Part shown: positions 33,340 to 41,200 of the stretch, one piece after another
How positions within the stretch are numbered: position 1 is the stretch's first letter
Layout: the number at the start of each line of letters is the position of its first letter
Origin: JASLDZ01 sp038226305
Lineage (GTDB): Bacteria > Pseudomonadota > Alphaproteobacteria > Caulobacterales > Caulobacteraceae
DNA length: 64,000 nucleotides
Direction of reading: 5' to 3'
Assembly (NCBI GenBank): GCA_038226305.1
Contig: JBBRQN010000003.1
Span: forward strand, 62,001 to 126,000
Notes under the pieces: model-generated
Told to the model about the DNA's origin: nothing
Database searches by the model: none
What the model saw: only the letters and a program-made list of their open reading frames with translations
Made by a program: the position numbers and the translations under genes

Positions 33340-34122
33340 ATGGTCGAATTCGCCCTCCCCCGGAACTCCAAGGTCACCCCCGGCCGGCACCATCCGTCGC
33401 CCACGTCGGGCGGCACGATCAAGACCTTCAAGATCTACCGCTACGACCCCGAGGTGGACGCCAACCCCCGCTGGGACACCTACGACGTGGACGTGGACCA
33501 CTGCGGCCCGATGGTTCTGGACGCCATCATCCACATCAAGAACACGATGGACCCGACGCTGGCGTTCCGCCGCTCCTGCCGCGAGGGGGTGTGCGGGTCG
33601 TGCGCCATGAACATCGGCGGCCGCAACACCCTGGCCTGCACCCACGCCTGGGCCGACGTGCCGGGCAAGACGCTGAACATCAGCCCCCTGCCGCACCAGC
33701 CGGTGATCAAGGATCTGATCCCCGACCTCACGCTGTTCTTCGCGCAATACTCGTCCATCGAGCCCTGGCTCCACACCGAGACGCCGGAGCCGCAGAGCGA
33801 GTGGGTGCAGTCCCCCAAGGAACGCGAGAAGATCGACGGTCTCTACGAGTGCATCCTCTGCGCCTGCTGCACCACGAGCTGCCCCAGCTACTGGTGGAAC
33901 GGCGAGAAGTACCTCGGCCCCGCAGCCCTCCTGCAAGCCTACCGCTGGCTGGCCGACTCCAGAGACGAAGCCACCGGCCACCGCCTCGACGACCTGGAAG
34001 ACCCCTTCAAGCTCTACCGCTGCCACACCATCATGAACTGCGCCCAGGTCTGCCCCAAGGGCCTCAACCCGGCCAAAGCGATCGCCGAGATCAAGCGGAT
34101 GATGGTTGAGCGGGTGGTTTAA
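33340..34122 (+). CDS. sdhB: Succinate dehydrogenase iron-sulfur subunit SdhB
   Basis: A 260-residue subunit with three Fe-S sites: [2Fe-2S] cysteines in SCREGVCGSCAMNIGGRNTLAC, and the [4Fe-4S] and [3Fe-4S] cysteines in CILCACCTTSCPSYWW and CHTIMNCAQVCPKGLNP. It passes electrons from SdhA to ubiquinone. It begins with MVEFALPRNSKV, typical in alphaproteobacteria. It is 2.9 kb from sdhA, with two unrelated genes between. The AT-richer cassette begins about 50 bp after its stop. Confidence 0.98.
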   Translation: MVEFALPRNSKVTPGRHHPSPTSGGTIKTFKIYRYDPEVDANPRWDTYDVDVDHCGPMVLDAIIHIKNTMDPTLAFRRSCREGVCGSCAMNIGGRNTLACTHAWADVPGKTLNISPLPHQPVIKDLIPDLTLFFAQYSSIEPWLHTETPEPQSEWVQSPKEREKIDGLYECILCACCTTSCPSYWWNGEKYLGPAALLQAYRWLADSRDEATGHRLDDLEDPFKLYRCHTIMNCAQVCPKGLNPAKAIAEIKRMMVERVV

Positions 34123-34171
34123 GGGCTACCCGCAATGGCTATGCAGGTGCAGTCGCCTTGCGCTTGCTTGA

Positions 34172-35128
34172 CTAAGTCCCGGAGATCTCTCGGAAGATCA
34201 TGATGGGGGTGACCGCGTATGCCGTGTTCGGCCTCCCTAAAAGGTTACGGGCAATCGGGGCAAGAGTCGCGATCATCTGTCCAAACGGTGATCCACCCGT
34301 CGCGGCCATCACTGTGAAGATCGAATTCAAAGATGTATCATTCGCGGCATCATCAGGGTGAGCATCGAGTATACCAAATATTGTCCAGTCTCCCTCTAGG
34401 GAAAATCCATGCTTGAGCATGATATCGGAAGCTGATCCGACCATGGCCTCATCTCGAAGCGTGCACCATACATATTGGCCAGCCGAATGGATCGTGGCCT
34501 GCACCGTATGGGGTAGTGCCTTGACTATATCGACGGAGAATTGAAAGGTCTTTTCCGCCTCTTCTTCTTGCAACTTATGCGCACGGCGCTCGGCCCCTGT
34601 GGAATTGGGCGGAAGCACCGTTGGCTTTGTCATCGCCATGTCTTTTAATACGCCAGACTGCCAAGCGTGTCTTAGAATGCTGTAGTCAAGAACGGTAACC
34701 CCACCCCGCACAACCACAAGCTGTCCCACGCGGGCCTGCGTTATGTCGAGCTTTAATAGGCCATTTTGCTCTGCCTTTTCGTATAGGCTCAGGCCATTTA
34801 TCCAGTACGGATCAAAGTTTCGCTCCACATCTTCACTCCAGCTGAGCTTGTGTGCGTCGTTTACTCCCGTCTCACCTCCACCGAGGCCATTGATCCCAAC
34901 GGTAGCCTTCTTTAAACTGCCAGATAAGTCTTCTTCTCCAGTTCCCGTCCGACTCTTCAGTGCCGTTAGTGACCCGTGAGGATTTAATTGTGCCTGAAAA
35001 GAGCCAATTCGGCGAGAGTCGTAGTAGAGAAAATCATAGACGTAGCTTTCGTCCGGGAGGTCTGAGGCCTGATTCATTGGTTCGTCGGATTTCTTCAGCA
35101 CGCTTTCGAGTCTCCGCTCGCATTTCAT
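34172..35128 (-). CDS. Uncharacterised DUF6414-like protein in an AT-richer cassette
   Basis: About 318 residues. The N-terminal DESYVYDFLYYDSRRIGSFQ followed by AQLNPHG, and a later HGFSLEGDWTIFGILDAHP, resemble my recollection of the DUF6414 family, whose function is unknown; this match needs a profile search. A glycine-rich stretch (KKATVGINGLGGGETGVND), a charged helix (AERRAHKLQEEEAEKTF) and no signal peptide or clear membrane helix suggest a cytosolic protein. The base composition is clearly lower in GC than all neighbours, with frequent codons such as TTA, ATA and AAA, pointing to acquisition. Start 35128 follows AGGAG; 35077 (MNQASDL) is an alternative. Confidence 0.6.
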   Translation of the reverse strand: MKCERRLESVLKKSDEPMNQASDLPDESYVYDFLYYDSRRIGSFQAQLNPHGSLTALKSRTGTGEEDLSGSLKKATVGINGLGGGETGVNDAHKLSWSEDVERNFDPYWINGLSLYEKAEQNGLLKLDITQARVGQLVVVRGGVTVLDYSILRHAWQSGVLKDMAMTKPTVLPPNSTGAERRAHKLQEEEAEKTFQFSVDIVKALPHTVQATIHSAGQYVWCTLRDEAMVGSASDIMLKHGFSLEGDWTIFGILDAHPDDAANDTSLNSIFTVMAATGGSPFGQMIATLAPIARNLLGRPNTAYAVTPIMIFREISGT

Positions 35129-35240
35129 GAATGCGCTCCTGCGCACAGGCAATTTCGTCTAAGTGCTTGTCGCCAGGACGCCCCGCCGGCCAATCTCCTA
35201 ATGGCGGCTCCTCCTGGGGTGGGCCAGCGCGCTTAGCCAC
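35034..35240 (-). CDS. Possible small charged protein upstream of the cassette gene
   Basis: A 68-residue reading from GTG 35240: MAKRAGPPQEEPPLGDWPAG, then a charged likely helix (DEIACAQERIHEMRAETRKR). It overlaps the 5' part of the larger cassette gene in another frame by about 95 bp, or 44 bp if that gene starts at 35077. I recognise no family. It may be a coupled partner of the larger gene or a chance reading frame. Confidence 0.3.
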   Translation of the reverse strand: MAKRAGPPQEEPPLGDWPAGRPGDKHLDEIACAQERIHEMRAETRKRAEEIRRTNESGLRPPGRKLRL

Positions 35241-35516
35241 CGGTCGGCCCTTCGTCGGATTTATATCGCGCCGTCAATTTGGTGTTCATCGGACGCCCCT
35301 GTCCCAAAGCGGATGGTCCCATGACGCCATGCTTCCTGCCGACACCCGAAGTTGTCGACTTCACTGGCCGCCTTTTTATTTCATCCTACTAGCACGGGTC
35401 AGCGCGTGCGAGCATGCGGATCATCAGCAACTAGCCCCCCGTTGTCGCGCAACCGACACCCGCGTTAGATATCATCCGAAGGCGGCGCGTCCGCCGCTAC
35501 GCACGAGCAGGCCCGC
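35241..35516. other. Non-coding border between the cassette and the MarR gene
   Basis: These 276 bp hold no gene I can support. The stretch is mixed in composition, with an AT-rich patch (CCTTTTTATTTCATCC near 35380) that could hold the promoter of the minus-strand cassette. The octamer GACACCCG occurs at 35341 and again at 35455. No tRNA, integrase remnant or att-like long repeat is visible. Confidence 0.5.
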
Positions 35517-36215
35517 GTGTCCAAGTCCGAGAAGGCTCCCAAGGCCGGCAAGAAGGCCAAGGACAAGCTGAAGGGGGCCGCCAAGGGCGCTCCCGGCAAG
35601 CCCGGCAAGGCGCGTGTGGAAGCGAAAGCGCTGGCGCGGTCGCCGTCGCACCTCCTGCACCGGGCGCTGCAGCTGGCGCTGGACGTCTATGCCGCCGAGA
35701 CCGGGGCGGGCGCCGTCACCCAGCGTCAGTACGCTGTGCTGGCCGCCGTCTCCGCCAGCGAGACCCCCAGCCAGACCGACCTCGTGCGCATGACCGGGAT
35801 CGACCGCTCGACCCTGGCCGAGCTGATCTCGCGCATGATCGCCAAGGGTCTTCTGGGCCGCGAACGCTCCGCCACCGACGGCCGCGCCAACAACGTGCGC
35901 CTGACCGATGCGGGCCGCGCCGCCATGTCGTCCGCCGCGCCGAAGGTGGAGGCCGCCGACGCGCGCATCCTGTCGGTGCTGGGCGGCGGCAAGCGCGAGG
36001 CCTTGCTCGACGCCCTCGCCAAGCTCGCCCGCGCCGGCGAGACGGCGCTGGTGGCGGTGGAGCCGGAACCGGTGCTGAGCGAGGGCCCCACGCCGGAGGC
36101 TCCCAGTCCGCGCGCTGCGAAAGCGCCCGCGAAACCACCCTCGAAGCCCAAGGCCGCTCCGAAGGCTCCGAAGGCCAAAGCGCCAACCACCCTCAAGCTC
36201 GTCGTGCCGGAGTAG
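35517..36215 (+). CDS. MarR-family regulator with lysine/proline-rich tails
   Basis: A 232-residue protein. Residues about 40-175 form a MarR winged helix: HLLHRALQLALDVYAAE, then VTQRQYAVLAAVSASETPSQ, LVRMTGIDRSTLAELISRMIAKGLLGRERS and TDGRANNVRLTDAG. Flanking tails are unusual. The N-terminal 37 residues are rich in Lys, Ala and Gly (KAPKAGKKAKDKLKGAAKGA). The C-terminal 55 are rich in Pro, Ala and Lys (AKAPAKPPSKPKAAPKAPKA), like histone H1 tails. The tails may add non-specific DNA binding. The GTG start at 35517 is open to doubt. A palindromic element follows its stop. Confidence 0.82.
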   Translation: MSKSEKAPKAGKKAKDKLKGAAKGAPGKPGKARVEAKALARSPSHLLHRALQLALDVYAAETGAGAVTQRQYAVLAAVSASETPSQTDLVRMTGIDRSTLAELISRMIAKGLLGRERSATDGRANNVRLTDAGRAAMSSAAPKVEAADARILSVLGGGKREALLDALAKLARAGETALVAVEPEPVLSEGPTPEAPSPRAAKAPAKPPSKPKAAPKAPKAKAPTTLKLVVPE

Positions 36216-36239
36216 GCCCGCGACTCCGCCCCTTAAAAT

Positions 36240-36361
36240 CCGCTCATCCCCGCGGAAGCGGGGACCCAGGTTTGAACTTCAGTCTCGACCTCCGGCCGAC
36301 ATGGGCCGAACGCGCGTGCGCGGCCAAAAGCCTGGGTCCCCGCTTCCGCGGGGATGAGCGG
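36240..36361. repeat. 122 bp element with perfect 31 bp inverted repeats
   Basis: Arms at 36240-36270 and 36331-36361 are exact reverse complements over 31 bp (CCGCTCATCCCCGCGG at the outer end). Each arm contains its own hairpin CCCCGC-GGAA-GCGGGG, and the 60 bp between them has no coding sequence. It lies between the convergent marR and cation efflux genes, where it could act as a bidirectional terminator. Similar GGGTCCCCGC...GCGGGGATGA words are widespread in alphaproteobacterial genomes. Confidence 0.88.
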
Positions 36362-36389
36362 GAGGGTTGGGAGCGCCGCCGGAGCCCGG

Positions 36390-37331
36390 TCACCGCACGA
36401 GCGGCGTCGCCAGATCGTCCTCGAAGGGGTCGTCGTGGTCTTCGCTGAGGCCGGCGGGGTCGGCGTGGATCAGCACTTCCATGCCGGGGAAGGCCTTCCT
36501 GATGCGCGTCTCGGCGGCGTGGACCACCACATGGGCGGCCTCCAGCGTCTGATAGGGGTCGAGCTCCATGTGCATCTGCGCGTGCAGGAAGGGGCCTGAG
36601 GCGCGGGTCTTCAGCTGGTGCACGCCGATCACCTGCGGATCGTCCAGAGCCACGGCGCGGATGGCCTCGCGGGTGGGCTCGTCGATCTCCTTGTCCATGA
36701 GGTGGCGGGAGGATTCGCGCACCAGCCCCACCGCGCCCCACGCCAGCCACACGGCCACGAGGAGGCCGCCTGCCGCGTCCCACCGGGCGTCGCCCGTCAG
36801 CCGGGCCAGGCCGATGCCGATGACGGCGGCGACGTTGGAGGCGAAGTCGGCCACGTAGTGCGCGCGGTCGCCCTTCACCGCCAGCGACCCGGTGGCCGCG
36901 ATCACCCGCGCCTGCACGGCCAGGAGCCCCAGGGTGGCCACGACCGAAACCGCCATGATCGCGATCGCCACGCCCTCGGAGCGAACGGGCAAGGGATGCA
37001 GCAGCCGCTCGAACGACTCCCGGCCCACGAGCGCGGCCGAGACGAGCATCAGCCCCGCCTGCCATTGGCTGGCGAAGGCCTCGGCCTTGCCGTGCCCGAA
37101 CCTATGGTCGTCGTCGGCCGGGATCACCGCATAGCGCACCGCCCAGAACGTCAGCGCCGCTGCCACCAGATCGAGGGAGGAGTCCGCGAAGGACGCCAGC
37201 AGCGCCGTCGATCCCGTGAGGCTCCAGCCCACCAGCTTGATGGCCGCCAGCGTCAGGGCGACGGCCACCGAAAGGGTCGTCGCCCGCGCGGTCAGGCGCG
37301 CCGAGGCTGCAGGGTCGAGGGACGGGGTCAC
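36390..37331 (-). CDS. Cation diffusion facilitator (FieF/CzcD-type) transporter
   Basis: A 313-residue inner-membrane metal/proton antiporter with six helices and a cytosolic C-terminal domain. The transport-site residues are in LLASFADSSLDL (two Asp) and HYVADFASN (HxxxD), the Zn/Fe FieF pattern. The C-terminal part has VHQLKTRASGPFLHAQMHMELDP and LIHADP, the metal-binding dimer interface. A short acidic His-containing tail (SEDHDDPFEDD) may bind metal. GTG 37331 (VTPSLDP) is chosen as start; a longer reading to 37412 adds sequence not seen in the family. Confidence 0.92.
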   Translation of the reverse strand: MTPSLDPAASARLTARATTLSVAVALTLAAIKLVGWSLTGSTALLASFADSSLDLVAAALTFWAVRYAVIPADDDHRFGHGKAEAFASQWQAGLMLVSAALVGRESFERLLHPLPVRSEGVAIAIMAVSVVATLGLLAVQARVIAATGSLAVKGDRAHYVADFASNVAAVIGIGLARLTGDARWDAAGGLLVAVWLAWGAVGLVRESSRHLMDKEIDEPTREAIRAVALDDPQVIGVHQLKTRASGPFLHAQMHMELDPYQTLEAAHVVVHAAETRIRKAFPGMEVLIHADPAGLSEDHDDPFEDDLATPLVR

Positions 37332-37511
37332 CCGACGCTTATAACCCGAAGGCTTGCGGAGATCGCAAACTCCCTGCGTCCGCTGCGACACATTCGGCGC
37401 CGCCCGCCACAACGCCGCGCCAGCCCTTGAACGGCCTTATCCGTGCAGCGAGTTGAGCCTTGTTCCGGGCGCGCTCCATCCCGGCACGCTTAACTGTCGG
37501 GGAAGTGGCCC

Positions 37512-38756
37512 ATGTCCGCCGTGAATTCAGTGTCCGACGACGGCGCCGGCGCCTGGTTGGCGGCCGACGAAGCCGCAGCCCGTCTGGGCGTGAAGGTCGA
37601 GGCCCTGAAGGCCTACGCCGCCCGGGGCCTCCTCACCCTGCGCGACACTGACGGCGCGGTGCTGGCCGCGAGCCTCCTGCGTTTCGCCCGCCGCCGCCCC
37701 GCCTCGCCCGCAGCCGCAGCAGAGGCCGCCGAAGCCGCGGCCCCGCCCTCGGCCCTCCTGTTCGACACCGCCCTGACCGAGATCACCAACGCGGCCGTGC
37801 GCCACCGGGGCCGCGACGCGGTGCGGTTGGCCGACTCCGCGACTTTGGAAGGCGTTGCCCGCCTCCTTTGGAGCGAAGGAGCGGAGGACGATCCCTTCGC
37901 GAGGCTCCCGCCGCACCCCGTCACCATGGTGGGGGCAGACCCCCGCGCCCGGGCCATGGCCCTCCTGGCCGGCCGCGCCGCCCTTGACCCGCCGAGCTCT
38001 GGCCGGGCCGACGCGATCCTGCGCCGGGAAGCCGCCGCCCTCCTCACCGACCTTGTGGACGCCCTGTGCGGCGCCGCCCGCTCCGGCCCCCTGCACGACC
38101 GGCTGGCCCGCGCCTGGCGGCTGGAGAACGGCCGGGCCGACTCCATCCGCCGCGCGCTTGTGCTCTGCGCCGACGACGCGGTGGATGCCTCCACCGTGGC
38201 CGTACGCGCGGTGGCCGCCTCGGGCGGATCGCTGGCGGCCTGCCTGTTGGCCGGAGTGGCGGCGCTGAGCGGCCCGGCAGACACCGGCGGCGCCTTGCAG
38301 GCCGGGTTGTTCATCCAGGAGATGCGGCGCAGCGGGGGCGACCCCCGCACGGTGATCACCCAGCGCCTGTCGCTGGGGCTGCCCCTGCCCGGCTTCGGCC
38401 ACCCCTCGCACCCCTATGGCGACCCCCGTGCCCGCAGCCTGATGCAGGCCGCCCCGATGAGCGACGACGTGCGCGAGATCGCCCGCGCCGGATCGCAGAT
38501 CACCGGCTCGGCCCCGAACATGGACTTCGCCCTGGCCGCCCTCGGTCGCAGCCTCGGCCTGCCGGGGGATGCCCCCCTCGCCATGAAGCTCCTCGGCCGC
38601 TGCACCGGCTGGCTGGGCCATGCCCTGGAGCAGAGGCGCGCTGAAGCGCCAATGCGCTTCACCGCCCGCTATGTGGGCCTGCCCGCAGAGGCCGCCCCGG
38701 TGCCGGTCGCCGCCGAGCCCGAGCCCACCGAGCAGGACACCGCCGACGCGGCCTGA
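37512..38756 (+). CDS. Citrate synthase-like protein with N-terminal helix-turn-helix, catalytic His missing
   Basis: A 414-residue protein. Residues about 14-60 look like a MerR/excisionase-type helix-turn-helix (WLAADEAAARLGVKVEALKAY, then AARGLLTLRD). Residues about 80-390 have the citrate synthase fold. Conserved GFGHPSHPYGDPRA (His297) and the catalytic Asp338 in APNMDFAL are kept. The first catalytic histidine, normally ADHE, is Asp222 in LCADDAVDAS, and the HGGAN motif is DTGGAL. Citrate formation is therefore unlikely. The HTH suggests DNA or ligand sensing. I infer a divergent enzyme or regulator. Confidence 0.8.
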   Translation: MSAVNSVSDDGAGAWLAADEAAARLGVKVEALKAYAARGLLTLRDTDGAVLAASLLRFARRRPASPAAAAEAAEAAAPPSALLFDTALTEITNAAVRHRGRDAVRLADSATLEGVARLLWSEGAEDDPFARLPPHPVTMVGADPRARAMALLAGRAALDPPSSGRADAILRREAAALLTDLVDALCGAARSGPLHDRLARAWRLENGRADSIRRALVLCADDAVDASTVAVRAVAASGGSLAACLLAGVAALSGPADTGGALQAGLFIQEMRRSGGDPRTVITQRLSLGLPLPGFGHPSHPYGDPRARSLMQAAPMSDDVREIARAGSQITGSAPNMDFALAALGRSLGLPGDAPLAMKLLGRCTGWLGHALEQRRAEAPMRFTARYVGLPAEAAPVPVAAEPEPTEQDTADAA

Positions 38757-38813
38757 GCCGGGCTCGCGACGACCCGGCGGCTTGCGTCCGCCGCGGCGCC
38801 GCGCCATCTGCAA

Positions 38814-38837
38814 GCGTCAGGCGTACAGATTTGACGC
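38814..38837 (+). promoter_or_regulatory. Dyad upstream of the Nfu gene
   Basis: GCGTCA (38814-38819) and TGACGC (38832-38837) form an inverted repeat with a 12-base spacer, ending 18 bp before the GTG start. The right half contains TTGACGC, which could also be a -35 element. A regulator is unknown. Confidence 0.3.
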
Positions 38838-38855
38838 ACAGAGGACCGCGGACCC

Positions 38856-39443
38856 GTGTTCATCCAGACCGAGCCGACCCCCAACCCGCTCACCCTCAAG
38901 TTCACCCCCGGGCAGGACGTGCTGGGGCCTGACGGCGGCGCCCGCGAGTTCCGCTCCGTGGAGGAGGCCAAGGCATCGGCCCTGGCCAGCTCGATCTTCG
39001 AGGTCGAGGGCGTGGCGCGGGTGTTCCTGGGCTCAGACTTCCTGACGGTGACCAAGCACGCGGGCGATCTCGATTGGCGCCACCTGAAGGCGCCCGTGCT
39101 GGCCCAGATCATGGACCACTACACCTCCGGCCGCCCGGCGATCAGCTCGGGCTCGACCGCTTCGGCCTCCGACGGCCACTCCGACACCGTCTACGAGGGC
39201 GAGACCGCCCAGGTGGTGGCCGAGATCAAGGACCTGCTCGACACCCGCATCCGCCCCGCCGTGGCGCAGGACGGGGGCGACATCGTCTTCGACCGCTTCG
39301 ATGCGGAGGAAGGGGTGGTGTTCCTGCACATGCGCGGCGCCTGCTCGGGCTGCCCCTCGTCGGCGGCGACGCTGAAGGCGGGCGTCGAGACCATGCTCAA
39401 GCACTACGTGCCGGAAGTGAACCGCGTGGAGCAGACCCTGTGA
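38856..39443 (+). CDS. NfuA/NifU-type Fe-S cluster carrier
   Basis: A 195-residue Fe-S carrier. The N-terminal Nfu_N domain begins MFIQTEPTPNPLTLKFTPGQ, and the C-terminal NifU domain has RIRPAVAQDGGDIVFDRFD and the cluster-binding CxxC in MRGACSGCPSSAATLKAGVE. It delivers 4Fe-4S clusters to target enzymes, possibly including MiaB encoded nearby. The GTG start at 38856 gives the conserved N-terminus. The following nitroreductase gene overlaps its stop by 4 bases (GTGA). Confidence 0.94.
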   Translation: MFIQTEPTPNPLTLKFTPGQDVLGPDGGAREFRSVEEAKASALASSIFEVEGVARVFLGSDFLTVTKHAGDLDWRHLKAPVLAQIMDHYTSGRPAISSGSTASASDGHSDTVYEGETAQVVAEIKDLLDTRIRPAVAQDGGDIVFDRFDAEEGVVFLHMRGACSGCPSSAATLKAGVETMLKHYVPEVNRVEQTL

Positions 39444-40030
39444 CGGGTACGCTCGACGACGCCGCGCTCGACACCCTGTTCCGCACCGCCCGCAGCCGCA
39501 ACGGCTGGGTGGAGGAGACGCTGCCGGACTCCACCTGGCACGCGCTCTACGACCTCCTGAAGTTTGGCCCGACCTCGGCCAACTGCTGCCCGGCGCGGTT
39601 CGTGTTCGTGAACACCCCTGAGGGCAAGGCGCGGCTCGGCCCGCTGCTGTCGGAGGGCAACCAGAAGGCGATGGCGGCCCCCTGCATCGTCATCATCGGC
39701 CACGACCTCGAGTTCACCGAGAAGATGGCCGAGCTGTTCCCGCACAACCCCGGCGCCCAGCACTGGTTCGGGCCCTCGGGCAGCGAGAAGCGCATCGAGA
39801 CCGCATTCCGCAACGGCACCCTGCAGGGTGCCTACCTGATGCTGGCCGCCCGCGCCCTGGGCCTCGACTGCGGCCCCATGTCGGGCTTCGACAATGCCGG
39901 GGTGGACGCGGAGTTCTTCGCGGGCACGCCCATCAAGTCCAACTGGCTGTGCGCCCTGGGCCACGGGGCCGACACGCCCATGCCGCGCTCGCCGCGCCTG
40001 AGCTTCGACGAAGCCTGCAGCTTCGCCTGA
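39440..40030 (+). CDS. Nitroreductase-family protein, RutE-like (malonic semialdehyde reductase)
   Basis: A 196-residue FMN enzyme of the nitroreductase fold. The features RSRNGWVEETLPDSTWHALYDLLKFGPTSANCCPARFVFV, TLQGAYLMLAARALGLDCGPMSGFD and SNWLCALGHG match the RutE/HadB group, which reduces malonic semialdehyde in pyrimidine breakdown. No other rut genes are nearby, so a general oxidoreductase role is equally possible. The GTG start overlaps the nfu stop. Confidence 0.86.
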   Translation: MTGTLDDAALDTLFRTARSRNGWVEETLPDSTWHALYDLLKFGPTSANCCPARFVFVNTPEGKARLGPLLSEGNQKAMAAPCIVIIGHDLEFTEKMAELFPHNPGAQHWFGPSGSEKRIETAFRNGTLQGAYLMLAARALGLDCGPMSGFDNAGVDAEFFAGTPIKSNWLCALGHGADTPMPRSPRLSFDEACSFA

Positions 40031-40049
40031 CCCGACGGGCCGCGAAGCC

Positions 40050-40718
40050 GTGATCGTTTTGGCCGTCGATACCGCCCTCGGCGCCTGCCAGGCCGCCGTG
40101 TCCGGCACCGGCGTGGAGTCCGTCGCGGCCTCCGCGGTCATGGACCGTGGGCATCAGGAACGGCTCGGCCCACTGGTGGCGGGGCTGTTCGAGCAAGCCG
40201 GGATCTCGCCCGGGCAGGTCGACCGAGTGGGCGTGACGGTGGGGCCGGGCTCGTTCACCGGCCTGCGGGTGGGCCTGGCCTTCGCCAAGGGCTTCGGCCT
40301 CGGGATCGGGAGCGCCCCCGTGGGCATCGGCACTCTGGAGGCCCTGGCGCTGGGCGCCGTCGGCCGGGTGGCCGCCGTGATCGCCGCCCCCCATGAGCGC
40401 GCCTACCTGCAGGCCTTCGATCATGGCCAGCCCCTGTCGCCCCCGGACCTGATGTCGTGGGAGGAGGCCGTCGCACTGTGCGAGCGGCTGACCGTGACCC
40501 GCGCCATCGGCCCCGGCGCCGGGCTTCTGGCCGAGCGCCTTCCCGGTCTGGACGTCGACGCCCGCATAGCGCCCGACCCTTGCGACCTCGCCACCCACGT
40601 GGCCGCCCTGACGGCCCCCTTCGCCCCCGCCGTGCCCCTCTACCTGCGCGAGCCCGACGCCCGCACGATCGTCGAGCGGGCGGCACTCAAGGCCCTAGCG
40701 GCGACTGCAGCGGCATGA
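40050..40718 (+). CDS. tsaB: tRNA t6A biosynthesis protein TsaB
   Basis: A 222-residue ASKHA-fold protein that pairs with TsaD to add threonylcarbamoyl to tRNA A37. It has ILAVDTALGACQAAV-type start (VIVLAVDTALGACQAAV), MDRGHQERLGPLVAGL, and VGVTVGPGSFTGLRVGLAFAKG near 57-78, the TsaB hallmark. The 3' ATGA overlap with rimI indicates a coupled operon, a common tsaB-rimI arrangement. Confidence 0.95.
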   Translation: MIVLAVDTALGACQAAVSGTGVESVAASAVMDRGHQERLGPLVAGLFEQAGISPGQVDRVGVTVGPGSFTGLRVGLAFAKGFGLGIGSAPVGIGTLEALALGAVGRVAAVIAAPHERAYLQAFDHGQPLSPPDLMSWEEAVALCERLTVTRAIGPGAGLLAERLPGLDVDARIAPDPCDLATHVAALTAPFAPAVPLYLREPDARTIVERAALKALAATAAA

Positions 40719-41200
40719 TCCTGCGCGCGGCCTATCCCTCGGAATGGCGGCTCCTGCGCTCCATCCACGCCGCATCGTTTGATCGGCCCTGGTCGGAGGA
40801 GGCGTTTCAGAGCGCGCTCGCCACCCCGGGCACGGAAGCCTTCGTGGGGCAGACCCAGCCCGGCCGCCACAGCGGCTTCGTGCTCGCTCGCACCGCCGCG
40901 GACGAGGCGGAAATCCTGACCATCGGCGTCCTGGAGGAGGCCCGCGGACAGGGGCTCGGGCGCGCCCTCATGGCGACCAGCGCCGACGCCTGCTTCGCCC
41001 TTGGCGCCCGCAACCTGTTCCTTGAAGTCGCCGCCGACAACGCCCCGGCCCTGGCGCTCTACGCCGCCTGCGGCTTCGCGGTGGCGGGCCGGCGCCCCCG
41101 CTACTACGACCGCGGACCGGACGCCCAGGCCCAGGATGCGCTGCTGATGCGCCGCGCCCTTCCAACCCCGGCCGCAAATCCGTATCCTAGGGGCCGATGA
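40715..41200 (+). CDS. rimI: Ribosomal protein alanine N-acetyltransferase RimI
   Basis: A 161-residue GNAT acetyltransferase. The acetyl-CoA motif is ILTIGVLEEARGQGLGRALM (Q/RxxGxG/A) with NLFLEVAADNAPALALYAACGF following. RimI acetylates ribosomal protein S18, though some homologues have wider targets. The gene starts inside the tsaB stop (ATGA) and its own end overlaps the fur start (ATGA), so tsaB-rimI-fur are translationally linked. Confidence 0.92.
   Translation: MILRAAYPSEWRLLRSIHAASFDRPWSEEAFQSALATPGTEAFVGQTQPGRHSGFVLARTAADEAEILTIGVLEEARGQGLGRALMATSADACFALGARNLFLEVAADNAPALALYAACGFAVAGRRPRYYDRGPDAQAQDALLMRRALPTPAANPYPRGR

Noticed and set aside
34123..35516. Genomic island with integrase, tRNA scar or att repeats
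   Set aside because: Composition is foreign-like, but no integrase, tRNA end or flanking direct repeat is visible; only a small cassette is supported.
35131..35571. A 146-codon plus-strand frame across the cassette border
   Set aside because: No family, no ribosome binding site, and it overlaps two better-supported genes and the mixed-composition border.
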